Program-made: the position numbers and the translations under genes
Shown here: positions 18,551-28,039 of the stretch, piece after piece
Position numbering within the stretch: the first letter of the stretch is position 1
How the letters are laid out: each line of letters begins with the position of its first letter
The notes under the pieces: model-generated
Seen by the model: only the letters and a program-made list of their open reading frames with translations
What the model was told of the DNA's origin: nothing
Databases searched by the model: none
Assembly (NCBI RefSeq): GCF_003318235.1
Contig: NZ_QOCG01000006.1
Span: 124,001 to 188,000, forward strand
Direction of reading: 5' to 3'
DNA: 64,000 nt
Source: Loktanella sp. D2R18
GTDB lineage: Bacteria > Pseudomonadota > Alphaproteobacteria > Rhodobacterales > Rhodobacteraceae

Positions 18551-19846
18551 TCACAAATTCGGATACATCGGGAACTTGTCGCAGAGCGCTTCGACTTCGG
18601 CGCGGACTTTGGCTTCGACGTCGCCGTTGCCCTCTTCACCGTTGGCGGCAAGACCGTCGGTGACTTCGACGATCCAATCGGCGATCTGGCGGAACTCGGC
18701 TTCGCCGAACCCGCGTGTTGTGCCTGCGGGGGAGCCCAGACGGATACCGGATGTGACCGTTGGTTTTTCAGGGTCAAACGGGATGCCGTTTTTGTTGCAG
18801 GTGATGTGGGCGCGGCCCAATGAGTTTTCGGTCGCATTGCCCTTAACCCCTTTGGGACGCAGATCGACCAGCATCAGGTGGCTGTCGGTGCCGCCTGATA
18901 CAATGTCCAGCCCGCCTTTCATCAGCTGATCCGCCAAGGCTTGGGCGTTTTTGACAACTTGCTCTTGGTAGGATTTGAACTCGGGGCGCAGGGCTTCACC
19001 GAATGCCACGGCTTTACCAGCGATGACATGCATCAGCGGGCCACCTTGGATGCCGGGGAAAATGGCAGAGTTCACTTTTTTCGCGATATCCGCATCGTTG
19101 GCGCAGATCATACCGCCGCGTGGACCGCGCAGGGTTTTATGGGTGGTCGTGGTGGCAACATGTGCGTGCGGGAAGGGCGATGGGTAGATGCCGGCAGCGA
19201 CAAGCCCAGCAAAGTGCGCCATATCGACCATCAATATCGCGCCAACAGAATCCGCGATTTCGCGCATTTTTGCGAAATCAATGATGCGTGGAATGGCAGA
19301 ACCGCCCGCGATGATCATCTTTGGCTGGTGCTCGGTCGCGAGGGTTTGGACCTCATCATAATCGAGCAGGCTGTCCTGGCGACGCACACCGTATTGGATT
19401 GCGTTGTAGATTTTGCCGGATTGGTTTGGTTTCGCACCGTGGGTCAGGTGACCGCCTGCGTCCAAAGACATGCCAAGAATGGTGTCGCCCGGCTTGATCA
19501 GTGCGTTATAGACACCTTGGTTCGCTTGTGATCCAGAGTTCGGCTGCACGTTCACATATTCACAGCCAAACAACTGTTTGGCGCGGTCGATGGCGATGTT
19601 TTCGGCAACATCGACGTATTCGCACCCACCATAGTAACGGCGCCCCGGATACCCTTCGGCGTATTTGTTTGTCATCACGCTGCCTTGGGCTTCCATGACA
19701 GCGGCCGATACAATGTTTTCAGACGCGATCAATTCGATCTCTTTGCGCTGGCGACCAAGCTCGCCTGTGATTGCAGCGTGAATTTCAGGGTCGCGGGTAT
19801 CAAGTGTTTCGGTGAAAAAGCCGGCGTCGCGGACATCTGCGGTCAT
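18551..19846 (-). CDS. glyA: Serine hydroxymethyltransferase
   Basis: A 431-residue PLP enzyme interconverting serine and glycine with tetrahydrofolate, the main source of one-carbon units. The PLP lysine is in [14 protein letters not shown]. The signature [10 protein letters not shown] is near the N-terminus, and NSGSQAN and the [12 protein letters not shown] segment are intact. The start MTADVRD was preferred; an AAGGAAA ribosome site precedes it. It is divergent from nadK. A decayed copy of its 3' end lies downstream at 18020-18085. Confidence 0.97.
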   Translation of the reverse strand: MTADVRDAGFFTETLDTRDPEIHAAITGELGRQRKEIELIASENIVSAAVMEAQGSVMTNKYAEGYPGRRYYGGCEYVDVAENIAIDRAKQLFGCEYVNVQPNSGSQANQGVYNALIKPGDTILGMSLDAGGHLTHGAKPNQSGKIYNAIQYGVRRQDSLLDYDEVQTLATEHQPKMIIAGGSAIPRIIDFAKMREIADSVGAILMVDMAHFAGLVAAGIYPSPFPHAHVATTTTHKTLRGPRGGMICANDADIAKKVNSAIFPGIQGGPLMHVIAGKAVAFGEALRPEFKSYQEQVVKNAQALADQLMKGGLDIVSGGTDSHLMLVDLRPKGVKGNATENSLGRAHITCNKNGIPFDPEKPTVTSGIRLGSPAGTTRGFGEAEFRQIADWIVEVTDGLAANGEEGNGDVEAKVRAEVEALCDKFPMYPNL

Positions 19847-20032
19847 GGGTGTTTTCCTTGTCTCAGGGGCCAATTGCAAAGTGATGGCACCTCATACCGT
19901 AGGATTGCCGCGTTCTAAAGCATCAAAACGACCATGATCTTTATGAGCGCGTCATGTAGGTTTCTTATCGGCGTCTTGCGTTTCACTGGTGATCCGCTCA
20001 CTACTAGGTCGAATAAGAGGAATAATTCGCTA

Positions 20033-20797
20033 ATGACGCAGCCTAAAATCGCCTTTGTCGCCAGCCCTGTACCGACTGCGCAAATTGCATTGCGCGAATT
20101 GACGGCGCTGCATGGGAATGTGGTGCCTGAACAGGCAGAGATTATCGTCGCTCTTGGCGGTGATGGTTTTATGTTGCAGACCTTGCATAGCACACAAGGC
20201 CTAAACGTGCCCGTCTACGGGATGAATCGCGGTACCGTTGGGTTCTTGATGAATGAGTATGGCGGGGATGATCTGGTTGAACGGCTGGATGCGGCCGTGG
20301 AAGAGGTGATCAACCCATTGGCGATGACTGCGCTAACTGTCGATGGTCAAATGCACGAGGCTCTGGCGATCAACGAGGTCAGCCTGCTGCGCGCGGGGCC
20401 GCAAGCCGCGAAGCTGCGGATTACCGTTGATGGCAAACTGCGGTTGCCTGAACTGGTGTGCGATGGCGCGCTATTGGCGACACCCGCCGGGTCGACCGCC
20501 TATAACTATTCCGCGCATGGGCCGATCTTGCCGATTGGGTCTGATGTATTGGCGTTGACCGCGATGTCGGCGTTCCGGCCGCGGCGCTGGCGCGGCGCGT
20601 TGCTACCTAAGCGGGCGGTTGTGCGGTTCGATGTGATCGACCCGGCCAAACGTCCTGTTATGGCCGATGCCGATGGGGAATCTGTGCGCGATGTGTCGAG
20701 CGTTGAAATTCGGTCAGAGCCGACGATCAAACACCGGATTTTATTTGACCCGGGACATGGGCTTGAGGAACGGCTGATCCGTGAACAGTTCGTGTGA
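20033..20797 (+). CDS. nadK: NAD kinase
   Basis: A 254-residue ATP-NAD kinase making NADP. The catalytic GGDGFM motif is near residue 45, followed by NRGTVGFLMN and the TPAGSTAYNYSAHGPI segment typical of NadK. The start MTQPKIAFV was chosen; the frame is open 33 codons upstream, but that extension is not family-like. An AAGAGGAA ribosome site lies about ten bases upstream. Confidence 0.95.
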   Translation: MTQPKIAFVASPVPTAQIALRELTALHGNVVPEQAEIIVALGGDGFMLQTLHSTQGLNVPVYGMNRGTVGFLMNEYGGDDLVERLDAAVEEVINPLAMTALTVDGQMHEALAINEVSLLRAGPQAAKLRITVDGKLRLPELVCDGALLATPAGSTAYNYSAHGPILPIGSDVLALTAMSAFRPRRWRGALLPKRAVVRFDVIDPAKRPVMADADGESVRDVSSVEIRSEPTIKHRILFDPGHGLEERLIREQFV

Positions 20798-20958
20798 ATT
20801 TTCACGCATGAAACTGTGTTAAATCAGCTATATACATACCCTAAAATTTGGTGTCGCATCGACGAAGCGAAAGGCTGGTTTTCGTCGGGCTGATGTCGCA
20901 AATGAATAAGACTTGTCGCATTTGCGGTTTTTTAATCCTGCCAAACAAGGAGGACTAA

Positions 20959-21801
20959 ATGCAAATTTCTGACACTGACCTGATCAATCTCGCCGATTAC
21001 CCCATCCATACTTGTGGTCCAGAACGCGACGCAGTCTTGGCTCGCGTTTGGGCAGATTTAGAAAAAGACGGGTGCGCCGTTTTGAAAGGGTTCTTGACGC
21101 CTGCGGGTGTTGCCGCGCTTACCGAGGAGGCAGACGGCGTTGCCGATCGGGGGCATAGCTCATTCAGCAAAACCAACGTCTACTTTAGCCAAGATGACCC
21201 CAGCCTGCCTAACGATGATCCGCGGCGTCAGTTTTATGATCGCTCGAACGCTTTCATTGCGGCGGATAACTTTGCCAAAGATGGTCCGTTGCGCCGGGTG
21301 CATGATTTCGAAGGTTTCGATCAGTTCATTCAGGACTGCTTGCAGGAAGAGAAGTTTTATCGCTACGCTGACCCGCTCGCGGATGTGATTGTGAACATGG
21401 CGTCGGAAGGAAACGGATTTCCGTGGCACTTTGATACCAACAATTTCACAGTGACACTCGCAATTCAAAATGCGAATGCTGGCGGCGCATTTGAATACGC
21501 CCCGAAAATTCGCGAAAACGATGAAAATTTCCCGGAGGTGAAACGCGTCTTGGATGGTACGTCAGACAAGATACATGTGCTTAACCTTGAGCCGGGCGAT
21601 TTGCAGCTGTTTCGCGGTCGGTACTCTCTCCACCGTGTCGCACCGCTTGAGGGTAAGCGCCCGCGCTATGTCGCGATCTTTTCTTACGTTGAAGAACCGG
21701 GAATGGTGGGCAGTGTTGAGCGGACAAAACAGCTCTATGGGCGCACGCTTCCTATTCATGAGGAACGGGCCGGGCAGCGCGGTGACGCCTACCTCGACTA
21801 G
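20959..21801 (+). CDS. Fe(II)/2-oxoglutarate oxygenase, HFD type
   Basis: A 280-residue predicted oxygenase. The triad is visible as H157-F-D159 (PWHFDTNNFTVTL) and H225 (GRYSLHRVAP); an arginine follows at KRPRY. The GGAFEYAPKIR and GDLQLFRGRYSLHR segments resemble a group that includes amino-acid hydroxylases and the BesD-type halogenases. Because Asp159 is present, hydroxylation rather than halogenation is expected. A GGAGGA ribosome site is present. It is monocistronic; the substrate is unknown. The subgroup placement is by memory of motifs. Confidence 0.72.
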   Translation: MQISDTDLINLADYPIHTCGPERDAVLARVWADLEKDGCAVLKGFLTPAGVAALTEEADGVADRGHSSFSKTNVYFSQDDPSLPNDDPRRQFYDRSNAFIAADNFAKDGPLRRVHDFEGFDQFIQDCLQEEKFYRYADPLADVIVNMASEGNGFPWHFDTNNFTVTLAIQNANAGGAFEYAPKIRENDENFPEVKRVLDGTSDKIHVLNLEPGDLQLFRGRYSLHRVAPLEGKRPRYVAIFSYVEEPGMVGSVERTKQLYGRTLPIHEERAGQRGDAYLD

Positions 21802-21881
21802 ATATTGGTAGCTTCTGGCTCTGGAAAAAACTGCGCGTGCGCGCGTTAACTTTGCGCGGTATCATGTAACCCTCTATAAAA

Positions 21882-21931
21882 ATTGACCAAATGGTCAATG
21901 ACGATTCGCGCGCGGCCTATGCGCGAATCGT
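21882..21931. promoter_or_regulatory. Two adjacent palindromes in the gap before ihfB
   Basis: 21882-21899 is ATTGACCA-AA-TGGTCAAT, a perfect operator-like palindrome. 21901-21931 is ACGATTCGCGC, nine bases, GCGCGAATCGT, a perfect 11-bp stem. They sit about 80 bp past the oxygenase stop. The second could terminate its transcript although no T tract follows. The first resembles a dimeric regulator site. The 339-bp gap otherwise shows no gene. Confidence 0.5.
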
Positions 21932-22140
21932 TCAATTTGTCTGTGGTGCCGAAAATCGTGCCGTGACCCGAAGGCCGGGGTGTAGATGGATTTCAAGGCG
22001 ATTTTTCTGATTTCTTCCTACATTTTGCGCAATTTCACCCTGTACTCGCTATTTCCTGAGCGCAGGAAACTGCCTATAGTCATTTGAAAAGCGGGGATAA
22101 ACCTCGACGATGTGATATGTGTATTTTGGGAGGCTACGTT

Positions 22141-22422
22141 ATGATCCGTTCTGAATTGATTCAAAAAATTGCTGATGAGAACCCGCATCTTTATCAACGT
22201 GACGTTGAGAGAATTGTGAATACGATCTTTGAAGAGATCACAGACGCTATGTCGCGGGGCGACCGTGTCGAATTGCGTGGCTTTGGCGCGTTTTCGGTGA
22301 AAAAACGGGACCAGCGTATTGGCCGCAACCCGCGCACGGGTGAAGCGGTCGAAGTTGAAGAGAAACATGTTCCGTTCTTCAAGACCGGCAAGCTTTTGCG
22401 GGATCGTTTGAACGGCAACTAA
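22141..22422 (+). CDS. ihfB: Integration host factor, beta subunit
   Basis: A 93-residue DNA-bending HU/IHF protein: [17 protein letters not shown] start, then [17 protein letters not shown] and the beta-arm motif [12 protein letters not shown] with the intercalating proline. It pairs with IhfA to bend DNA in recombination, replication and sigma-54 transcription. First gene of an apparent ihfB-lapA-like-trpF run; rpsA, which often precedes it, is absent here. Confidence 0.95.
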   Translation: MIRSELIQKIADENPHLYQRDVERIVNTIFEEITDAMSRGDRVELRGFGAFSVKKRDQRIGRNPRTGEAVEVEEKHVPFFKTGKLLRDRLNGN

Positions 22423-22431
22423 GAGGATGCC

Positions 22432-22788
22432 ATGAAAACCATTCGTTATGCCTTTTGGGCCATTGCCGGGCTGTGCTTGATTATCATCGGGCTCGCCAAC
22501 CGGGACGCGGTGACGGTGCGGGCCATGCCACAGGCGCTTGCTGATATGCTGGGCCTATCGCCTGACATACAGCTACCCCTATTTATCGTCATCTTCATTG
22601 GCGTTGGTGTGGGGTTGCTGATCGGTTTCTTGTGGGAATGGGTGCGCGAGCATCGCGTACGTTCCGATTCACGCGCAAAAAGCCGTGAACTTGATGCCTT
22701 GCGCCGCGAAGTGCAAAAACTGCGTGGTGAGGCCGTCGGCGCAAAAGACAGCGATGACGTGCTGGCACTTTTGGAAAACGCGGGCTGA
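22432..22788 (+). CDS. LapA-domain (DUF1049) membrane protein
   Basis: A 118-residue protein with two transmembrane helices (about 6-22 and 48-70) and a charged coiled-coil C-terminal part ([20 protein letters not shown]). It matches the LapA/DUF1049 family, which in enterobacteria assists lipopolysaccharide assembly. It starts 10 bp after ihfB. Its stop overlaps the trpF start by one base (TGATG), implying translational coupling. Confidence 0.85.
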   Translation: MKTIRYAFWAIAGLCLIIIGLANRDAVTVRAMPQALADMLGLSPDIQLPLFIVIFIGVGVGLLIGFLWEWVREHRVRSDSRAKSRELDALRREVQKLRGEAVGAKDSDDVLALLENAG

Positions 22789-23438
22789 TGACTGCTGATA
22801 TTCGGATTAAGATCTGCGGTCTGCGGACCGCAGCTGATATCGTGGCCGCGACCGACGCGGGTGCGACCTATATCGGGTTTAACTTTTATCCCAAATCCCC
22901 GCGCTACGTTAGCTTTGACCAAGCACGTGATCTTGCCATTGATGTGCCGCTTGGCGTGGCCAAGGTTGGGCTTGTCGTGAATGCAGATGATGCGCTGCTG
23001 GATGATCTGACGGAAAAGGTGCCACTGGATATGTTGCAGTTGCACGGATCAGAGACCCCTGAACGTGTTGCCGAAATCCGCGCGCGATACGGTCTGCCTG
23101 TGATCAAAGTGCTGGGTGTTTCAGGGCCTGACGATCTTGATGCAATTGATCGCTATAGCGTCGTTGCGGATCAATTGATGCTGGATGCAAAGCCGCCCAA
23201 AGATGCGGTGCTGCCGGGTGGGAATGGTATCAGCTTTGACTGGACTTTGCTGTCTGGGCGCAAATACTGGACCAAGCCGTGGATGCTTGCAGGCGGCCTG
23301 AAGCCTGAAAATGTGGCGCAAGCGATTGCAAACACCGGCACACTGCAAGTTGATGTGGCGTCGGGTGTGGAAACTGCGCCGGGCGTCAAAGATGCAGCCC
23401 TGATGAAAGCGTTTTGCGACGCGGCCCGCGGCGCCTAA
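22788..23438 (+). CDS. trpF: Phosphoribosylanthranilate isomerase
   Basis: A 216-residue TIM-barrel enzyme of tryptophan synthesis converting phosphoribosylanthranilate to CdRP. The N-terminal KICGLR carries the catalytic Cys; [22 protein letters not shown] and [10 protein letters not shown] are the standard family motifs, and the acid is in DVASGVE. It overlaps the LapA-like stop by one base, and trpB follows 83 bp later. Confidence 0.96.
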   Translation: MTADIRIKICGLRTAADIVAATDAGATYIGFNFYPKSPRYVSFDQARDLAIDVPLGVAKVGLVVNADDALLDDLTEKVPLDMLQLHGSETPERVAEIRARYGLPVIKVLGVSGPDDLDAIDRYSVVADQLMLDAKPPKDAVLPGGNGISFDWTLLSGRKYWTKPWMLAGGLKPENVAQAIANTGTLQVDVASGVETAPGVKDAALMKAFCDAARGA

Positions 23439-23521
23439 TCTTACCCAATAGTCTGCTTGCCTGCTTTACCCTTTTGAACAATCGCGCTAGTCCTGACAGG
23501 CGCGATAAAAAGAGATGTGAC

Positions 23522-24748
23522 ATGTCCAACGATCTATTCAACAGCTTCATGACCGGTCCCGACGAAAAGGGACGTTTTGGTGATTTTGGGGGCCGTTTTG
23601 TTTCGGAAACCCTGATGCCGCTGATCCTCGAACTTGAGGAGCAGTATGAGTTTGCCAAGACTGATGATAGTTTCTGGGCAGAGATGAACGATTTGTGGAC
23701 CAACTACGTTGGCCGCCCAAGCCCGCTGTACCACGCCGAACGGCTGTCCGAACATCTGGGTGGCGCTAAGATTTATCTCAAACGCGATGAGCTAAACCAC
23801 ACAGGCGCACATAAGATCAATAACGTGCTCGGCCAGATTATTCTGGCGCGCCGCATGGGTAAAACCCGGATTATTGCCGAAACTGGCGCAGGCCAGCACG
23901 GCGTTGCGACGGCGACTGTTTGTGCGAAATTTGGTCTCAAATGCGTAGTTTACATGGGCGCGCATGACGTTGAACGCCAAGCGCCCAATGTGTTCCGTAT
24001 GCGTCTTTTGGGGGCCGAAGTGGTCCCTGTGATCTCGGGTCGTGGCACGCTGAAGGATGCGATGAATGATGCGTTGCGCGACTGGGTGACCAACGTACGC
24101 GACACGTTTTATTGCATCGGCACTGTGGCCGGCCCACATCCTTACCCCGCGATGGTGCGTGATTTCCAAGCAATCATCGGCAAGGAAACCAAAGAGCAAA
24201 TGCAAGCCACCGAAGGCCGTTTGCCTGATACGTTGATCGCCGCGATTGGTGGTGGCTCTAATGCGATGGGGCTGTTCTTTCCGTTCCTCGATGACAAAGA
24301 GGTCAATATCATCGGCGTCGAAGCTGGCGGTAAAGGCGTGAATGCCAAGATGGAACATTGCGCGTCGCTGACTGGTGGCCGCCCTGGCGTGCTGCATGGC
24401 AACCGCACCTACTTGTTGCAAGATGATGATGGTCAAATCCTCGAAGGGTTTAGCATCTCGGCAGGTCTTGATTACCCCGGGATCGGGCCCGAGCACGCTT
24501 GGCTACATGAAATCGGCCGTGCGCAATACGTGTCGATCACGGATGTTGAGGCACTTGAGGCGTTCCAGCTGTCTTGCGCGCTTGAAGGAATTATTCCTGC
24601 GCTGGAACCATCCCACGCGCTGGCCCATGTGATGAAGATCGCGCCGACGCTGCCCAAAGATCACCTGCTGGTGATGAACATGTGTGGCCGTGGCGACAAA
24701 GATATCTTTACCGTCGCCAAGCACCTTGGCTTTGACATGAAGGCCTAA
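23522..24748 (+). CDS. trpB: Tryptophan synthase beta chain
   Basis: A 408-residue PLP enzyme condensing indole with serine. The PLP lysine is in HTGAHKINN near residue 97. [13 protein letters not shown] and GGGSNAMG are intact. It works as an alpha2-beta2 complex with TrpA, whose gene lies 11 kb away at 36119-36910 on the other strand. The start MSNDLFNSF has an AAGAGATGTGAC upstream context. The frame is open 36 codons earlier through the trpF 3' end. Confidence 0.97.
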   Translation: MSNDLFNSFMTGPDEKGRFGDFGGRFVSETLMPLILELEEQYEFAKTDDSFWAEMNDLWTNYVGRPSPLYHAERLSEHLGGAKIYLKRDELNHTGAHKINNVLGQIILARRMGKTRIIAETGAGQHGVATATVCAKFGLKCVVYMGAHDVERQAPNVFRMRLLGAEVVPVISGRGTLKDAMNDALRDWVTNVRDTFYCIGTVAGPHPYPAMVRDFQAIIGKETKEQMQATEGRLPDTLIAAIGGGSNAMGLFFPFLDDKEVNIIGVEAGGKGVNAKMEHCASLTGGRPGVLHGNRTYLLQDDDGQILEGFSISAGLDYPGIGPEHAWLHEIGRAQYVSITDVEALEAFQLSCALEGIIPALEPSHALAHVMKIAPTLPKDHLLVMNMCGRGDKDIFTVAKHLGFDMKA

Positions 24749-24815
24749 ACCATTTTTATCCATCTGGTGGGCTGTTCGGATTGCATGAAACCTATGAGAT
24801 CATTGCATTTACATG

Positions 24816-25379
24816 TTAATAATATTGTAAAAGCAGGCCTCCCATGGACAGGGGAGCGCCCGGGTCCGGCAGTACCAGAGCTCCATCTAAAATGGTATCG
24901 TCGGTCTCTGTGGATGTAACGACAAATGATCTATTAAAACGTCCGTCGTGCCAAATTATTGCGGCAGACGGGTCGCTTGCGAAACGAGAGCTTATAGTTT
25001 CTTCTAGTTTTTCGACAAAATGTGTTTGTGCTCCCGTGGGGGGGGACCACAAGGATAATGCTGATATGAGGCAGTGATATTTTGCGCCCGGGCTTAATGG
25101 GGCGCCGAAGCTAATTGATATTCCGTCCCAACCAGAGCTTCCAGTCCATAGGCCCGGCTGTTCGATGGAAAAACCGCCGGCTTCTAGTTGCGTGGGATTT
25201 GGCAACCCGTCGTTACAATAGGTATTTGCCGCATCCAAACTACTTTCTGACCGCATCCGAGACAGGGTAGTGTACATTCTGTGTTGCTTATTGGCATTAT
25301 TTTTTTTGTTTAATTCCGTACCTCCCCAAACAAGAAATACAATAAGAATGCCGAGTGACGGAATAACTTTGGATGACAA
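24816..25379 (-). CDS. Orphan membrane-anchored protein, TTG start
   Basis: A 187-residue protein of unknown function: an N-terminal hydrophobic anchor (residues 6-20), then a globular region with two cysteines. No ATG is available near the hydrophobic start. The TTG at 25379 follows a strong GAGGAG ribosome site at eight bases, which decides the start. The gene is A/T-rich relative to trpB and stands alone between trpB and the DUF2237 gene, suggesting acquisition. Confidence 0.55.
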   Translation of the reverse strand: MSSKVIPSLGILIVFLVWGGTELNKKNNANKQHRMYTTLSRMRSESSLDAANTYCNDGLPNPTQLEAGGFSIEQPGLWTGSSGWDGISISFGAPLSPGAKYHCLISALSLWSPPTGAQTHFVEKLEETISSRFASDPSAAIIWHDGRFNRSFVVTSTETDDTILDGALVLPDPGAPLSMGGLLLQYY

Positions 25380-25425
25380 AATGTAGTCTCCTCATGTCTA
25401 GGGGGCGTTGCCATGACTAGCGTAA

Positions 25426-25800
25426 TTAATCAGGCAGTGCGTATCCGCGCAATATGTCGATTGATACCACCTCAAGCGCGCGGACATGTGTGCCGTGTAG
25501 ATTGACCTGCGGGGCGCAGCCTTCTGCATGGGCTTGCAAGAACCGGCTGGCGCATAGGCACCAGCTGTCCCCTGATTTCAGCCCTTTGAACCCAAACTCT
25601 GGGCGCGGTGTGCTTAGGTCGTTGCCAAAGTATTTTGAATAGGCCAGAAATTCGTCGGTCATCACGGCGCAGACAGTATGGCTGCCTGTGTCGGCGGCAC
25701 ATGTATCGCATGTCCCGTTACGAAAATAGCCGGTGACGGGATCTAATGAACAAGGGACCAACGGGGCGCCTAAGACGTTAAATGATGGGGCTTTATCCAT
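25426..25800 (-). CDS. DUF2237 family protein
   Basis: A 124-residue protein with the DUF2237 pattern: NVLGAPLVPCSLDPVTGYFR, then CDTCAADTGSHTVCAVMTDEFL and SGDSWCLCASRFLQAHAEG. Six conserved-looking cysteines suggest metal binding or redox activity; function is unknown. The start overlaps the serine hydrolase stop by 8 bp, so the two are translationally coupled. Confidence 0.87.
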   Translation of the reverse strand: MDKAPSFNVLGAPLVPCSLDPVTGYFRNGTCDTCAADTGSHTVCAVMTDEFLAYSKYFGNDLSTPRPEFGFKGLKSGDSWCLCASRFLQAHAEGCAPQVNLHGTHVRALEVVSIDILRGYALPD

Positions 25801-26953
25801 GGGTTGCAAGGCTTTCTGCTATTTGTTGGAACACCACTTCGTTTTCGCGGCTCACGCCGTCCGTCCGAAATGCGCGGTCGGCGCTATGGGCCGCGATGGT
25901 GACGTTATTGATTTGGTCGATGTAGATGTATTGCCCGTAAATGCCACGCGCCAAAAACTGCCCATCGACACAGCCCAGCGGTACCCACCATTGATAGCCA
26001 TAGCCGATTTCACCGGGCGCAGTTTTTGCGCTGGCTTTGGTTGATGCATCAACCCAATCGCGTGGCACGATTTGTTTGCCGTTCCATTCCCCGCCTTGTA
26101 ACATCATTTGCCCGAACCGCGCGTTATCACGTGTCGTGGTGTTCAGCCCGCCCAGTACAAAGGCCACCCCATTACCATCGGTGACATAATAGGGCGCGTG
26201 TTCCATTCCCAAGGGAGCGATGATTTTTTCGTGCAAAAGCTCGGCGACTCCGCGCCCTGTCGCGCCGCGGATAACCATGCCTAAAACATGGGTGTCGATG
26301 GATACATATTCCATCCGCTCGCCGGGGGCGGCCGCACTGGTTTTTTGTTTTTGCGCAAATCTGTCCATCGATCCACCAAGTGCGAGAACGCGGCCCATTC
26401 GGTTGATGTCAGAGAAGAAGGCGAGGTAATCCTCATCGAACTTTAGCCCCGAGGACATTTGCAACACGTCTTTGATCGTTGTGGCTTGGTAGGCTGTGCC
26501 GGCCAATGTCGGTGCGTATTTCAGGACCGGATCGTCGATGCTATCGATTGCGCCCTCGGCCATGATTGCGCCGAATAGAGCGGACAGATAGCTTTTGGAG
26601 ACGGACCAATTGATGCGCAGATCATTGGCCCCTGTGCCGTGGTAATAGTCTTCGAAAACTTGCTTTCCAGCCTTGAGAATGACCAGCGCAGTGATGCTGC
26701 GTGCGGTGATCCAAGCCTGCATTCCAGGTGTGATTGGCATGGGCGTGCCAATCGGTAGTGGTGTCGCAGTGGCGGTTGCAGGCAACCGATCAGCCAAGAA
26801 CGTTTCGTCCATATGCGAAAAATTACGCACGATTGCGTCAGCCGAAAACAGTTTGAGCACATGGCGCAGCCGTTTAATTTCTGTGCGTTTTGCGATTGCA
26901 ACTGCGGCGATGACGCTAGCTGCGATCACGGTTGTCCAAGTCACTGTGTACAT
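25793..26953 (-). CDS. Serine hydrolase, beta-lactamase class C family
   Basis: A 386-residue penicillin-binding-like hydrolase (beta-lactamase/EstB fold). The nucleophile motif S117-V-S-K120 is in INWSVSKSYLSALFG, the Tyr motif is YVS in RMEYVSIDTH, and the third motif is probably the HSAD segment near the C-terminus. An N-terminal hydrophobic anchor (residues 7-21) places it at the membrane facing the periplasm. Likely an esterase or peptidase rather than a resistance enzyme. First gene of a pair with DUF2237. Confidence 0.85.
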   Translation of the reverse strand: MYTVTWTTVIAASVIAAVAIAKRTEIKRLRHVLKLFSADAIVRNFSHMDETFLADRLPATATATPLPIGTPMPITPGMQAWITARSITALVILKAGKQVFEDYYHGTGANDLRINWSVSKSYLSALFGAIMAEGAIDSIDDPVLKYAPTLAGTAYQATTIKDVLQMSSGLKFDEDYLAFFSDINRMGRVLALGGSMDRFAQKQKTSAAAPGERMEYVSIDTHVLGMVIRGATGRGVAELLHEKIIAPLGMEHAPYYVTDGNGVAFVLGGLNTTTRDNARFGQMMLQGGEWNGKQIVPRDWVDASTKASAKTAPGEIGYGYQWWVPLGCVDGQFLARGIYGQYIYIDQINNVTIAAHSADRAFRTDGVSRENEVVFQQIAESLATHG

Positions 26954-27013
26954 ATCTGATGCGTCCTTGTTTGACCTATCATGCCGCGTTCAGAAATAGG
27001 GTACAATGCGGCT

Positions 27014-28039
27014 TTATTCGCCTGACCACTGTATCCAACGCCCGTGAAAATCGGCGAGTCCAAGCGGAATTGTCAGATCGCCGGGCCAAAGTCGCAAGGT
27101 CAACGCAGCGCCGGGTTTTGCGCTGTCGCCTTCCATTGTGAACCACGCGAGTGGGCTGTCTTTGGTTGCAATGCGCCCGGCCTGTGCGATCATCGCAGCA
27201 CCTTGGACTTGTTTTTCGGTCGGGAAATATTGCCAAGCCACAGTGCTGTAGATCAGGTGCAATTGGCCGGGCGTATGCCCCAACTGGTCTTCTAGCCAAT
27301 CGATGGCATCCCCTTGAGTTACCGGGGTCTTTGCAGCCGCAATCGCGGCGCGGGTGAGTGTGATCCGTTCGGGCTGATCCGCCCAAAGGTAAGATTGCAA
27401 ACGCTGTGCGTCGGTCTTTGGGTCCAGCGGGTTCAGATCAACGCCTGCGCGCGCCGTTACGTTCGGCGCAGTGGATGGTGGGGGTGGTCCCGCCCAATCG
27501 GGCCGCAAAGTCAGAGCAGGGGCGGTCGCCCCGAACTGTGCATCTGCAATCTCCAATCCGTAGTGATCCCAATGCAGGTTCAGCCCCGCGCTCGCGCCAA
27601 GTTCAGACAGGCGGATCGGTAGGTGAAACCGATCCGCAAGCAGGTGACCGACGGCAATCAGGACCGCCGATCGGCGAACCTCGTTGGTTTGCGGGGCGTG
27701 GTCCAATTGGGCGTTGATTGCTGCTTTCTGGTTGATCAGCGTATCGCACACAGCAGTCCAGAGCGTATCGTCACTGGTCTGCACAGGCGGGTAGACGGCG
27801 GTGAGCGTCGGGTCACCCGCCAACTTGCAGGCATGTAATGCCCCCGCAAGACGCAAGGGCACAGATTGTCCGCTGGGGTGAAGGTTGCCTTGCCATCCGA
27901 AAATGCGGTCTGTCACGGCGCAGGCTGGCCAATCACGGGTCGCGCAGAGAGTCATGAGCTGCGCCATAAATGGCGATCCTAGCCCGGCACAGGCCGTGGC
28001 CTGATAGGTAAATGCGTCTTTGACGTGTTCCGGGATCAC
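27014..28039 (-). CDS. DUF2332 family protein
   Basis: A 341-residue cytoplasmic protein matching DUF2332. The ELGASAGLNLHWD motif, the DLNPLDP motif and an acidic IDWLEDQL segment suggest an SAM-methyltransferase-like fold, though activity is unproven. The start is GTG, with GTGA overlapping the pth stop. It is therefore translated as the second gene after pth. Confidence 0.85.
   Translation of the reverse strand: MIPEHVKDAFTYQATACAGLGSPFMAQLMTLCATRDWPACAVTDRIFGWQGNLHPSGQSVPLRLAGALHACKLAGDPTLTAVYPPVQTSDDTLWTAVCDTLINQKAAINAQLDHAPQTNEVRRSAVLIAVGHLLADRFHLPIRLSELGASAGLNLHWDHYGLEIADAQFGATAPALTLRPDWAGPPPPSTAPNVTARAGVDLNPLDPKTDAQRLQSYLWADQPERITLTRAAIAAAKTPVTQGDAIDWLEDQLGHTPGQLHLIYSTVAWQYFPTEKQVQGAAMIAQAGRIATKDSPLAWFTMEGDSAKPGAALTLRLWPGDLTIPLGLADFHGRWIQWSGE

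Noticed and set aside
19847..20032. Possible riboswitch upstream of glyA
   Set aside because: No SAM-II, SAM/SAH or glycine-type core could be matched in the 186-bp divergent gap.
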